From Megamerina dolium (lineage: Eukaryota > Arthropoda > Insecta > Diptera > Megamerinidae), in contig OY978530.1 in NCBI GenBank assembly GCA_963854835.1, forward strand, positions 14,016,109-14,080,108: a stretch of DNA of 64,000 nt, given 5' to 3'. Under the pieces are notes generated by a model. The model saw nothing but the letters and a program-made list of their open reading frames with translations, was not told where the DNA came from and did not search any database. Positions 47,066-58,259 of the stretch are shown piece after piece (the stretch's first letter is position 1; every line of letters begins with the position of its first letter). The position numbers and the translations under genes are program-made.

Positions 47066-49333
47066 TAAATCACGGTCGGCAAAATTCTCCACTGAACCTG
47101 CTTTGAGAGTGCAGACTGAAAGTAGATACCACAGTTTAGCCTGTACGATGTCAGGCGGTATCTAAGATAAGAGTAAGTTGGTGAGTGTTTGTTACTCTTC
47201 AATAGTATAGCATTCGGCAACGTACTCTTATCATGGTCGGAGGTAAGGGGCTGGATTAAGGTGTCATGCGATCCGTGCCGAAAATCAACCTGGCGGGGGG
47301 CACCTTTATCAAATAGCCCAGTCGCTAACGTGAGCTTACGGATACCTGACGCCCTCCGTAATAACAGTAATGAGAATAGGTGACGGTGCGGGTTCATTTA
47401 TGAACGCATCAGCATACCTTCCATACGATTCTCCAGGGGACCTCCTCCAAGAGAGGTGGAAGCTCTAGTGAGATTATGTGATGGAAAGGAGGTTGGTCTG
47501 ATCTTAGGCTGCGATGCCAATGCGCACAGTTCTGTGTGGGGCAGCAGCAATGAAGTCTATAGAGCAGAGTGTATACTCGAATTTATAGAAAGTTTTGGTC
47601 TACAAGTTGCCAATAGGGGAACAGAACCGACCTTTGTCGACGCACGTCGTTGCGAGGTGTTACCCTGACGAATGTCAAAATGTTGGAAAAGATTTTGGAT
47701 TGGAGGGTTGTGGATAGACTAACCATGTCGGACCACAGGGCCACTCAGTTTGGGGTTACATCCAATAAAAGACTTAGGAATGACTGTAGAATGGTAAGGA
47801 TACCGAAACGAGCTGATTGTACAAGGTACTGCGAAGTTCTTGAGGAATTATTGCCAGGGAGGTTTAAGAGACCTAGAACAACCGCAGATGTCGAGTATCA
47901 GGTGAGGGCTATCATCTCAGCCGTGATCACAGCATTTGAAGCTTCATGTCCTCTAACGGTAGTGGACGAAGGAGATCCCACTCCATGGTGGAATGGGGAA
48001 CTGGAATCCATGAAAAAGGAGACAAGGAAAGTTTTTAATCGACACATGAGAGGGGACTCCAACGCGTGGAACGACTACAAGTCAAAGAAAAGGGAGCTGA
48101 AGAAGACTCTACGCAACCGTAAGAGGAAAACGTGGAGGGAATTCTGCTCAAATATGCAAGTAATGACCGATGTATGTAGATTACAGAGGATTATACCAAA
48201 GGACCCGGTGTCAAAATTGGGATTAATTCGCAAAACGAATGGATCCTTTGCAGAGACAATCGGAGAGTCACTGAAATACCTGATGGAGGTGCATTTTCAA
48301 GAAAGCTTTAGATCGGAAGATCCTTGGAAAGCCAAACGCGAGGATGCAAACAGGAGTGAAAGATTTGAAGCTGAAAGCCCTACTTCTGCACCCCACTGAA
48401 GCCCTACTTCAGTGGGGTGCAGAAGCTCTGGTAGACAGGCTTCTGCCAATATTCACTACTTGCCTGGTTACAGGATATATCCCGACTCAATGGAGAGAGA
48501 CTAAGGTTGTCTTTCTTCCAAAGCAGGGACAGTCGGAAACAGTACTCTTAACTAAAAGGAGAACTGGGCTAACAATAGACCCTCTTAGGGTTTTTGGATC
48601 GAACTTCAACGTCTCCAAGGAAGTAAAGTATCTATGTGTCATCCTGGATAACAAGATGACTTGGAATAGTTACGTCGATGACAAGATCCAAAAGGGCAAG
48701 CGGGTATTGCATCAGTGTAAGAGACTGTTCGGTCTTATGTGGGGAATTACTCCCAGAGCAGCGCACTGGATCTACACAACGATGGTAAGGTCCTTAATAG
48801 CGTATGCTGCTGTGGTCTGGTGGCCTAAGGTCATCCAAAAGACCGCGAAAAGGAAGTTAGATAGGGTGCAAAGAATGGCTTGTATTGGAATTACCGGAGC
48901 TATCCGGACGACCCCGGTAGAGGCATTGAAAGTCTTTCTGGAACTGCTGCCGTTGGACTTGCATATTATGAAGTCGGCGGTATTAACAGCATTACGTCTG
49001 TAGATAACCAATAATTGGTATGGATTCGGCACGGAGATATGGCAGAGGGGCATCCTGTCACTATTATATAGCAGTGTAAAGAAGGCGCAAATGCCAATGG
49101 AAGGAATGGGTAGGCTGAAGATGACTGAAAAGTCACACAGAACACTCATTGAAGACAGCCTCACACATGATGTATGTGAAGAAAATGATATCAGTATTTT
49201 TACAGATGGTTCATTAATGGATGGCAGTGCGGGTGCTGGAATCTTCTCGAAAGAGTTGGGATTTGCATGCACTCTGAATCTGGGAAGATACGTATCGGTC
49301 TATCAAGCAGAAATGCTTGGTCTAAAGCATGCG
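47066..49333 (+). mobile_element. Second LOA-clade element, ORF2 fragments
   Basis: The endonuclease begins near 47390 (LILGCDANAHSSVWGSSNEV, then LTMSDHRATQFG after a frame change at about 47650). The linker frame to 48399 is long and open (VIPKDP-like region with TPWWNGELESMKKETRK). Most of the RT core is missing between VFLPKQGQSET and RTGLTIDP near 48535. The C-terminal RT part is open to 49003 (VKYLCVILDNKMTWNSYVD, WIYTTMVRSLIAYAAVVWW). RNase H begins near 49190 (DISIFTDGSLMDGSAGAGIF, here with its Asp) and is cut at 49333 by the gypsy D LTR. ORF1 is not recognised. Confidence 0.82.
48383..48425. repeat. Perfect inverted repeat (foldback scar) in second LOA element
   Basis: Arms of 18 bases (48383-48400 and 48408-48425; core CTGCACCCCACTGAA) surround the seven-base spacer GCCCTAC. 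The sequence GCCCTACTTC precedes both halves, so an inverted copy was inserted into an originally continuous coding stretch. This matches the mechanism inferred for the RTE copies, in an unrelated element. Confidence 0.9.
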
Positions 49334-49634
49334 ACTTATGAATCTTAGGATTCATAAATATAAAAAAAAAATCTTAACCTTAGGATCTTTAGACCCTAAT
49401 TTAAAATAAAAGTAAATTTTTATTATTAAAATTTTCAACCGTTTATTTTGATTGCTAGATTAAGACTAATTTTACAAATGCTTAATTGCTATAACATAAC
49501 TTTACAATATTGTTTTTCTTTCTCTTGTCTTGTTTTCGTCGTTGGCTAACATTTTTTGCTAACGGATTGAGTTTTATTATTATTACGAATATGCATTAAT
49601 ATTGTCGGATTGCAAGTGATATTATATTTGTAAG
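49334..49634 (-). repeat. Gypsy D 3' LTR
   Basis: About 300 bases, from ACTTATGAATCTTAGGATTC to TTATATTTGTAAG, match 55016-55311 with several small differences (for example ATTTTTTGC against ATTGC near 49550). The two LTRs are in the same orientation. No short target duplication is evident at the outer edges, so one side may be rearranged. Confidence 0.9.
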
Positions 49635-51030
49635 AAGTTATAATATTTTTTATTTGCATTCCGTTTCTTTTTTTTATGGTTTAGATTATTAAAATTAAAC
49701 TGATAATAATAATACATATTGTGTATATTCCTTCATATACAAAATTCTAAATTTTCTCGTATTTGACTTCTTTTATTGAATTTATATTTTCTAAATCGTT
49801 AAGTATTACATCATGAAAAATTAATTCTTTATTCATATATTTTATGTTATCTACTTCTGATTCTATTACAAAACTATGTTTGAATGTTATTTTTTTGTTA
49901 CTAAAAGTATTATTGCCAATTATTATTGTAAAATTATTAAAATTTATTAGAAAATTACCTTTTAGAAATTTTTCCGGTATGTCAGAATTGCTACTTATTT
50001 TGCTGTCTTTTTGATTTTTTAACAATATTACACCCTCTTTTATATTAATTATTTCTGATCCATTATTGTAAATTGTAATGCAATTTTTCTTAAAAATTCA
50101 ATTATTACAAATTTTTAAATGTTTTATATCTTTTTTGTTTTCAAGAGAATACGATTCATTTTTGTATTTAATTATTTCTTCTTTATTAAACAGAAATTCA
50201 AAATTTAAAGAGTTCCCTATTGGCATGAGTAGCATTTTGGATAGAGTTAAGATTGTTTTACGTACCTTTATGATAAATACAATTTTATTTGTATTGTCAA
50301 TTCTAGTTCCAAGATGTATTTTCTGTAGCTTTTGAAGGTTAATGTCTAGTTTGTCTATCTCCTCATTTGTCAAGAGGTTGCTATGGACTGTTCCTACTCT
50401 TGCTCATGCTATATCATCTTGAATGTGCTCAACGTTGTCTTGCAATATTTTTAACTTTAGTGTGAAGTCAATGAGTAGGGCCTGCTCGTAAAGTTTATTG
50501 TTATTGGTTTTAAGGCTGCTGAAGTATTTTATTCCTATCCTATTCTATGATTTCTTTTAGCTTGAAGAATGTGTCATTGAAGTGTGTGTTTATTGATTTG
50601 CTTATTGAGATTGTTTATTGCATTATGGTTATTAGTTTCTAATACTGACATGTGATTTTCTATTTCTTGCAGGTCGTCGTCGTCCATTGTGCCGTAAAGC
50701 CATTTCTGTAATTTTCCCACAGCGTTAATTAGGCCTCTCCTTTGTCTGTGAGGGATGATTGTTTGAATTTTGCTTCTGATTGTGTTTATATATAATTTGA
50801 GGACTTCTGTTGCAGTTTGTAGGTGTGCCTTCTCAATATTGTTTTGCAGTATGTTAAGTATATTTTCTATTTCGATTCGATCAATTATATGCAATATTGT
50901 CTCAAAGCTTTTCACAATGTCTTCAGATCCCGTTTCGATTTCGATGAATCCGTTTTCAGTTTGTATTTTATCTATCGTCACTTGTCCCATTACTGTCGTT
51001 GTTATTATCAGTGCTAGTAATAGCATCACT
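49635..51030 (-). pseudogene. Gypsy D env (errantivirus envelope, F-protein type), broken
   Basis: The minus strand starts near 51029 with a hydrophobic leader that looks like a signal peptide, followed by a heptad-like region and a furin-type site RQRR at about 50715, directly followed by a Gly/Leu-rich fusion-peptide-like stretch. This arrangement is known from gypsy-group errantiviruses and baculovirus F proteins. Further segments lie at 50373-50098 and 50025-49747, separated by frame breaks near 50570 and 50395. The transmembrane end was not confidently located. The envelope is therefore disrupted. Confidence 0.72.
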
Positions 51031-51960
51031 TGTCACTTGTCCCATTACTGACGTTATTATCAGTGCTAGTAATAACATCAGGGTCCATCGTGCCTGAAAA
51101 TTTAGTTTTTCTTTTAATGTTTGATGTATGTATATTATCTAAGTTTGCTTTAATAAATTTAGGTTGCTCTTTGTGTCTAAGAGCTCTATAATTATTTGTA
51201 TATTCTTTTTGTCTTTCTGCTATGTAATTTTCTCTTTTTATGTTTTGTTTTTTTATATATTTCTCTTTTCCTATTTTTATATTGTTATAAATTGCTAATT
51301 TGTCACATTTCCCTTCATTCACGTTTAATGGTGCCTCGCTGGCGTCGTATTTAACCCGGTCCAAGTGTCACAATTATTTATGAATTTTTGGATGAATGTT
51401 TTCAGGTTAGGGAAATAAATGAGTTTTTTAAGTCCTTCGTAATTTTATGTCCTGTTTGAAATTTATGGTACTGTTTTATATTCCTAAAGACTTCCTCTTC
51501 GTTACTTAGATGATATGAGCATATAACAAATTTAGTTGAATATCTATCGAATAATTGAATTATATAGTTCTGCAGTTTGTTATATTCATGATCATTTAGT
51601 TCCGAAAAAAATTACTATCTTTCCTGGTTTGATATATCTTCTAAGAATGTCAATTACATTGTTTTCGAGGTCGTTCTGAGATATGTATATTATTTTGTTT
51701 CCGTACTTTGTTTCAAATTGTTTTATTTGGTTTTAGTATAATTTGCATTTTGAACCGATTCACAACCGTCTCTAGAATAGGTATGTGATCGTTAAGGTTT
51801 TCTTCCTGAGAATGCACTGTGGCGTCATTTTCGTTATCCACGTTATTAATAATGGATGTTCCGCAATCTATTTCTGTATTATTTATCTCGTTTTTTTTCA
51901 ATGTTTATCCTGCTTAGGAAATCGGCTACTTTATTGTCCTGCTCTTTGATGTAGTCTATA
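51031..51960 (-). pseudogene. Gypsy D integrase remnants, catalytic core missing
   Basis: Reading right to left, a spacer region (YGNKIIYISQNDLENNVIDI) is followed by the His/Cys zinc-binding motif in a shifted frame (TGHKNYEGLKKLIYFPNLKT, INNCDTW near 51370). The sequence then passes directly into what looks like the C-terminal tail (51364-51026, Lys-rich). The DD35E core of some 150-200 residues is absent. Without it the element could not integrate on its own. Confidence 0.65.
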
Positions 51961-53344
51961 TTCATGTTGTATTCTCCTAATTTCAAGATCCATCTCTGGA
52001 GTCTTGGATTGACGTCTTTACCTACAGATTTAGTATGGAGTCATTTCAATGGTTGATGATCTGTTAATAGGTCGAATTTTCTCCCGAATATGTAAGGTTT
52101 GAAATAGCCTGTTGCCCATACTATAGCTAGTAATTCCTTCTCGGTTGTTGGGTAATTCCTTTCATGTTCATTTTAAGTTCTACTGGCATAGCATATGAGA
52201 TGATCATCTTGTTGTAGAACTGTATGGTGACCAATTTAAAGTTTTTATTGAAATCCGGGACTTCTGTTATTATTGTCTTCATTTTTTCGAATGCCAAGAT
52301 ATAATTAGCGTTATTCAAGTCTATTTTTGCTCCCTTTCTTAGGGTGATTGGTAGTGCTACCTTTACGAAATCCCTTATGAATTTCCGGTAGTATTCAACT
52401 GCTCCTAAAAACGATTTAATTTGTTTAGGGGTGTGGGGTATATTTAAATTCAGTATTTTATTGACTTTGTCAGGATTTGGTTTGACGTCTTCAGGTGTCA
52501 GTACATGCCCTAAGAATTCTGTTTCTTTTCTGAAAAAAATGCATTTTATCGAATTGTACCTTCAGATTATGGTCGCGTAATTTTTAAAAAAATTTTTCAA
52601 TGCTTTGTATATGCTCTTCTAAGGATGAGCTGAAGATAAGGATGTCGTCCATATAATCCACACAAATTTTATTTATGTATTATTTTAAAACGCTATTCAT
52701 CATTCTTTGGAATGTTGAGGGGGCGTTTTTTAATCCAAAATGCATTCGGCTGAATTAGTAATGTCCCTGTGGTGTAGAAAATGCTGTTTTCTTCCTGTCT
52801 TCTTTTTAACTAGAATTTGATGAAAGCCTTTTGCAAGGTCCAAACTTGTAAAATAATTTGTCTAGAATGCCATCTATGGTGGGTATGGGGAATTTGTCGT
52901 CTATTGTTATTTCATTTAGTTTTCTGTAGTCCACCACTAATTTCCATTTCTTTTTTCCCGACGACTATTATACGGTGAATTACTTTCTCTAATTATTCCT
53001 TGCGTAAGCATTTCTTCTATTTGTCTGTTAATTTCCTGTTCGTGTATTTGTGGATAACTGAATACTTTTGAGTACACAGGGGTATATATTGTCGTAATTA
53101 TTTCGTGCTGTCCTGCTGTTGTATTGGTTAATTGGTCGCCTTCGCGGAAAAACAAGTCCATATTTGATGCTAGTATTTTCTTTAATCCCTCTTTTTCTAG
53201 AGGATTAATATCTTTGAAAAGGTTTTCAAATTCCGTTATGTCGTCATTTACAAACTCCAGTTTATGGACTTCTTCGTATTTATATGGGCAACAGTCCTTA
53301 AATTTTATTTTTTGCCCATTGATTGTAAGTGACTCTGCTTCCAT
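51961..53344 (-). pseudogene. Gypsy D reverse transcriptase and RNase H
   Basis: The N-terminal RT part is open at 53344-52937 ([33 protein letters not shown]). Frames then shift, with [20 protein letters not shown] near 52900 and an intact catalytic box VDYMDDILIFSS near 52650. RNase H pieces follow (PHTPKQIKSFLGAVEYYRKF, then LTDHQPLK near 52050, and DNKVADFLSR near 51930). The order and wording are of the 17.6/297 group. Several frameshifts prevent a functional product. Confidence 0.85.
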
Positions 53345-53640
53345 ATCTATGATTGCTTGTAAAGGTTTTAGAAGGTTTTATCCTAATATTCCGTCGAAAT
53401 CTTTATTTTCTAAATATGTTAATTTCCATGCCATGAGGGCATCCTTATTAAACCCTCTTGGTAAAGGTGTTATTTCGTATTTTATAGTATTCTTTTCTAT
53501 TGTGGTAATAGGTTTTCATTTAGGATCGATGTGGTTGATCCTGAATCTGTAAGGCATTTTATTTTTGTATTTCCAATTTTCAATGCTATTATCGGTAGAC
53601 TTCCCTTGAGGCTTTTGAGCTAAAATTCGCTTCTTCAACG
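53345..53640 (-). pseudogene. Gypsy D protease
   Basis: Near 53545 the minus strand reads CLTDSGSTTSILNENL, a retropepsin active-site loop with Ser in place of the more usual Thr after Asp. Downstream residues (YLENKDFDGILG near 53390) match the C-terminal ILG motif of these proteases. A frame break lies near 53510. Confidence 0.7.
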
Positions 53641-54795
53641 TAATCGATATCCATCGGTTCTGTATTATTTTAACTGTTAAAGTGCCTCTGGTCTTGCCCC
53701 GCAGGATTTCTAAACTGTCCTGAAATCTGCCTGTATTGGCTTGGATAATTACTGCTTTGTCTGTACTGACCTGAATTATTGTTATTTTGTCTGTATTGGC
53801 CTACGTTATTGTTATTTTGTCTATATTGACCTGAGTTATTATTATTTTGTCTATATTGACCTGAGTTATTGTTATTTTGTCTATATTGACCTGAGTTATT
53901 GTTGTTTCTATGCTGTGTATTATATTGTTGGTTGTCCAAACTCTGATATTGTCTGTTAGTATTGTAGTTATAATTCTGTCTTTGTGGATTATTGTAATTT
54001 GGGTAAAATCTCTGATAATATTTGGTGGTAACTTTTTTGTTTTTGATTAATATTTCTAGACCTTTCATCTTTTAATAAACCATTTGTTTCTAAGTGATTA
54101 TAAGCATCTCGAATGTTCATAGTTCCACTATTAATAATTACTGATGCCAAGTTAACGTTTATATTATCAAGAAAGGTTTTTAATATGATAGATTCATTAT
54201 TTGAAGGTTTGAATTATCCGGGTTTACTTGTATCATATTAGTATTTCTCGTTTAGTTTAGATAGTATATTTCTTAAATTAACATAATAATCTCTTAAATT
54301 GCTATTATTTACAGTTGAGAATGCTTTCTGGTATAATTGATGGTATGTTTCTCGAACTCGAAAGTTATTAATAAGGGTCTGCTTCACTTCCTCCCACGAT
54401 GTATTTGTTCCTAAAGTCCTTATAAAATGTAACGCTCCTCCTTGTATTTTATTTATGATTGCTCTGTTGTACACGTATTGTTTGGCATCCGGATCATTGT
54501 TGAGCAGTGGAAGAATCGTGTCGACTTCTCTTAAAAATGATGTTAGGGCGTACGAATTATCGCCTCTAAATTCTTTGATGCATTTGGCATTCTTTATAAC
54601 TTTGCTTAGTGATAGTCCATGACCTTGTTGAACTTCGCTTTGTATTGGCATTTTGGAAATTGTTGTATTTTGCACTTCGTTGTTAGACAAGTCACTAACT
54701 GAGTTAGAATTTTCTATTTCTAGTTCTTTTTTTTCTTTCGTTGTTTGTTTATGATAGAACGTTGTTGTTATTTTCCTAATTTTTGTTTTAAGCAT
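53641..54795 (-). pseudogene. Gypsy D gag with Asn/Gln-rich repeat tail
   Basis: The first frame (54795-54238) contains a basic N-terminus and a capsid domain (IKEFRGDNSYALTSFLREVD, TILPLLNNDPDAKQYVYNRA, TWEEV-like helix, FRVRETYHQLYQKAFSTVNN). After a break near 54236 a second frame (54068-53670) reads through Asn/Tyr/Gln-rich sequence containing the tandem ten-residue unit NNNNSGQYRQ about five to six times. No zinc knuckle is seen; the repeat stands where the nucleocapsid is expected. Confidence 0.8.
53755..53905. repeat. 30-bp tandem repeat in gypsy D gag
   Basis: About five imperfect 30-base units (consensus TTGTCTATATTGACCTGAGT and TATTGTTATT) encode the Asn/Gln-rich decapeptide on the minus strand. 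Unit differences are few, which suggests recent slippage expansion. Confidence 0.85.
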
Positions 54796-54999
54796 TTAAT
54801 TATTTTATACTTGCTTTATTATTATTATTTTTTGTTTGTTAGCACTTCACAAAAATCTGTAGATTTTTCGCATTTTTCTTTATAATTTGTTGTTTAGTGT
54901 TTCACAAAATCTTTGGATTTCACGGTTGTTTTTACAAGTTCTTCAGAATTTGTTTCATTTGCGATTCGCGGTGGTTCTCACAAATTCTTTAGAATTTGT

Positions 55000-55311
55000 C
55001 CCGTTCGACTCCGCCACTTATGAATCTTAGGATTCATATATATAAAAAAAATCTTAACCTTAGGATCTTTAGATCCTAATTTAAAATAAAAGTAAATTTT
55101 TATTATTAAAATTTTCAACCGTTTATTTTGATTGCTAGATTAAGACTAATTTTACAAATGCTTAATTGCTATAACATAACTTTGCAATATTGTTTTTCTT
55201 TCTCTTGTCTTGTTTTCGTCGTTGGCTAACATTGCTAACGGGTTGAGTTGTTATTATTATTACGAAAATGCATTAATATTGTCTGATTGCAAGTGATATT
55301 ATATTTGTAAG
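55000..55311 (-). repeat. Gypsy D 5' LTR and primer-binding site
   Basis: The LTR spans 55016-55311. Immediately inside it, on the minus strand, TGGCGGAGTCGAACGGGA (55015-54998) resembles the complement of the tRNA-Ser 3' end, as in 17.6/297-like elements. About 200 bases of leader with repeated CACAAATTCTTTAGAAT-like motifs separate it from gag. Confidence 0.8.
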
Positions 55312-55640
55312 TTTATTGACTTATGTCAGTCAGGAAACAGCGACTTTGAAATACTTATTACAAAATGTGTTGACATTGCTAAATTAGGTTGATTGGACTT
55401 TTATTGTTATGATGAAATATATTAATATTGTTACTTATGGATCTTATTTCTATGTTTACGACGTAACTTGCGCTAGACCATTTACTGGATGGAAAGGTGC
55501 AAGGTAAGAAAATTTTGCTAGCACTCTATAACCAGGCGGTGGTCAGGCGACTGCAACAACCTACGGTATCTTATAAGTTGGCGCTCGAATGTGTATTCAG
55601 AAACTTAACGGGTGTGCTCGTAGTAATGCGATTACTCTTA
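55312..55640. other. Stretch without recognised gene
   Basis: AT-rich at first, then more mixed with weak coding character (AVVRRLQQPTVSYKLALEC near 55540) that I could not assign. It does not continue the LOA element found on the other side of gypsy D. Confidence 0.35.
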
Positions 55641-56107
55641 TGTGGGTGAAGGCTTAGCTTCCGATCTACCATTAACAGAGATCACTCATACTGCAACTTT
55701 TGCAGATGGCACTGTTATAATGGCAAGTAGTAAGGAACCATACGTAACTACGAATCGGCAGCATCATATTATGACCAAATGAAAACAACTTTGGCTAAAA
55801 GTCAGGTCCCTATTCTGGCTATTAAGAAACCACTCGGCTCGATCCTTAGAGAAGAAGGTAGTAATCTATAAAGCTATACTGAAGCCGGTTTGGACCTATT
55901 TGGAATTTGTGAATTTGCATGTAAACCAAATATAGATATAGTCCAAATATTCCAGTCCAAAACCATGCGAATATATGCAAATGTCCCACAATTCATTTCC
56001 AACGAAATTATTCATCGTGATTTAAAGATCCCAACCATCTACGAAGAGATTCAGAAATTTAACAATAAGTACTTAAACCAACCTAGAGTCGGTTATCGAA
56101 TCATCTA
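55641..56107 (+). pseudogene. Jockey-clade RT C-terminal fragment
   Basis: LPLTEITHTATFADGTVIMA near 55660 corresponds to the RT catalytic region, but the second Asp of FADD is Gly. After a deletion, YKAILKPVWTY near 55880 and then a clear frame (55890-56107) NIDIVQIFQSKTMRIYANVP, QFISNEIIHRDLKIPTIYEE follow, typical of the C-terminal end of Jockey/BS/Helena-like ORF2. It is a family different from the Jockey at 8-12 kb. Confidence 0.75.
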
Positions 56108-56345
56108 ACTGTATAGTTTTTGAATAATGAAAACACCACTCCCAGATTAAAAAGATTTTTGCCACTTTTAATAATCAAAAGTAGTCAATAATGGTTTAAT
56201 ATTGTGTAGAAAAGTATAATATGTAATAAATTCTTACTCATATCAACTTTTGTAATAGAATATAAAAAAATACTGAATGCTGTACGCAAATTGTAATTTA
56301 ATAAAGTAAAAGGCGCATATGTTTCAATTATGAAATTGTAAATAT

Positions 56346-57415
56346 AAGGTGTAGTAAAAGGAAATCCATTATTTTTTCAATAGATGGCTTTAGTAATCTG
56401 TATCTCGCGTTGTATAAGTGCGATCGGGTTACCCTAGATGGCGTTAGAAAGATAGGATTTCGTACTAAATAAACAGTTTTGTGATTGCTTGACTCAGTAT
56501 TGTTTGAGCACGCGTCAAAGATGGACACCAGTAAAGCGAAAATATGCCATATTTTATTACTGAAAATCTGAATAGTGTTTATGGTCCTGATACTGTAACA
56601 GTCAATCATGTGCAATTTTGGTTTCGTCGATTCCGTTCCGGTAATTTTGTTGTCAAAGATGCACCACGGTCTGAAAGGCCATTTGATAAAATGATGGAAA
56701 TCGTCGAGTCTGACCGTCATGTAAACACTGTTTCTATTCCAGGAGCTAAACATTGCACAAAAAACCGTTTAGAATCATTTAAATAAGGCTGGATACAAAA
56801 AGAAGCTCGATGTATGGGTGCCACACTAGTTAACGCAAAAAAACCTAATGGACCAAATTTCCATCTATGAGTCGCTGCTGAATCGCAACAAAATCGATCC
56901 ATTTCTGAAGCGGATGGTTACTGGTAATGAAAAGTGGGTCACTTACGACAACGTCAAGCGAAAACGGTCGTGGTCGAATCACGATGAGCCGCCCCAATCC
57001 AGGATTGAGCGCTTTGTCAATAGGAGAGGAATTGTGTTCCATCAGGAGAACGCCAGGCCACACACATCGATAGAGACTCGCAAGAAGCTCCGGGAGCTTG
57101 GTTGGGAGGTTCTTATGCATCCACCTTATAGTCCCGACTTGGCACCAAGTGATTAATATTTGTTCCTGTCTATAGCGAATGATTTTGCTGGTGAAAAATT
57201 CGGCTCAAGAGAAACTTGTAAAAATCGACTGTCCCATTTTTTGCCAATAGGGACAAGGGTTTCTATGAGAGTGGCATTATGAAATTACCTTCAAAATGGC
57301 AACAAATTATCGAAAAAAACGGTGCATATTTGACCTAAATCGGATCATTCTAACTATGCTAAATAAAACGTTCAATTTAATGCAAAAATAATGAATTTCT
57401 TCTTACTACACCTTT
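56346..57415 (+). mobile_element. DD34D mariner, internally deleted and catalytically dead
   Basis: Terminal repeats AAGGTGTAGTAA lie at both ends, with TA at the edges. The transposase begins near 56521 and shows an N-terminal helix-turn-helix (VTVNHVQFWFRRFRSGNFVV) and, from 56848, the catalytic part. The first catalytic residue is Asn (TGNEKWVTYDNVKRKRSW), the second Glu (FHQENARPHTS), the third an Asp (PYSPDLAPSD) with 34 residues between. A deletion lies after SWSNHDEPPQ and the end is frameshifted (KWQQIIEKN near 57295). The wording is close to the irritans/SETMAR type of mariner. Confidence 0.9.
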
Positions 57416-58250
57416 TATTACTGAATGCATTGGAAAACAAATTATAGATCGTGACACATAAAATGTGACCGAAACGTCTTAGCGAAAAACTCTTTATTAT
57501 GCCATAATAGTCTATATACAAAATAACTATCGTAAAGCATACAGGCTCTTAGTTCTCGTATACATATATGAAGAAGTGTATATTATAAGAAACAACATTC
57601 GTTACCTATATCAAGTTTCTAATTACTGAATTCAGCACTAGAACTACTAACTACTTTATGGATTAATGAAACTCGTCAAATGTGTAAAAAAAATTGTATG
57701 AACATAAGTGGAAATTAGGGAGAACCAACTCGTGTTAATGGTTCTATTTACCGAAGGGGAACCTAAACATCTGAGAACAAAATATATTCTTCAGCGAAAT
57801 TTTTAATGGTATATAATATTTCTGAATTGGCAATCAAATTCCAAAGGTATGTTATAAAGAGTGTAATGTCAGTTTTTTCGCGGTCCAAAAAATAAAATTT
57901 TAATGATGCCTAAGGGTCAAACAAGTGCGCAGGTGTGGGGTATGCTGTTGAGCGGGTGTGCTTGGAGTCAGGCATATTCGCGTATTTCCTTATTTGCACA
58001 TCTACAAGTTCTTTGCAGGGTCAGAATATGCTCAATTCAGCTGTACCTTTATTTACGGCGCTAACCTCCATCTAACCAAGATCGCTAGTGCGTGATTCTC
58101 TGTCACATCCTGCTCGAAATGACCCTGCTTAAAAGAACACTACATATCTAGACAGATCTTCGCTTCGGATGACCAAAAAGTCCCTCTTAAACGATTAGAT
58201 GCCTGATACCTCGGGTAAGCGGTTGTATATGAATAATGCATAAATACTTA
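57416..58250. other. Stretch without recognised gene
   Basis: Moderately AT-rich; no ORF with recognisable family. The last part (from about 57900) is more GC-rich and may already be the 5' UTR of the LOA fragment that follows. Confidence 0.35.
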
Positions 58251-58259
58251 TAAATTGTC

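Noticed and set aside
53755..53905. CRISPR-like array
   Set aside because: The repeats are adjacent without unique spacers and lie in frame in gag; it is a coding tandem repeat in a eukaryotic element.
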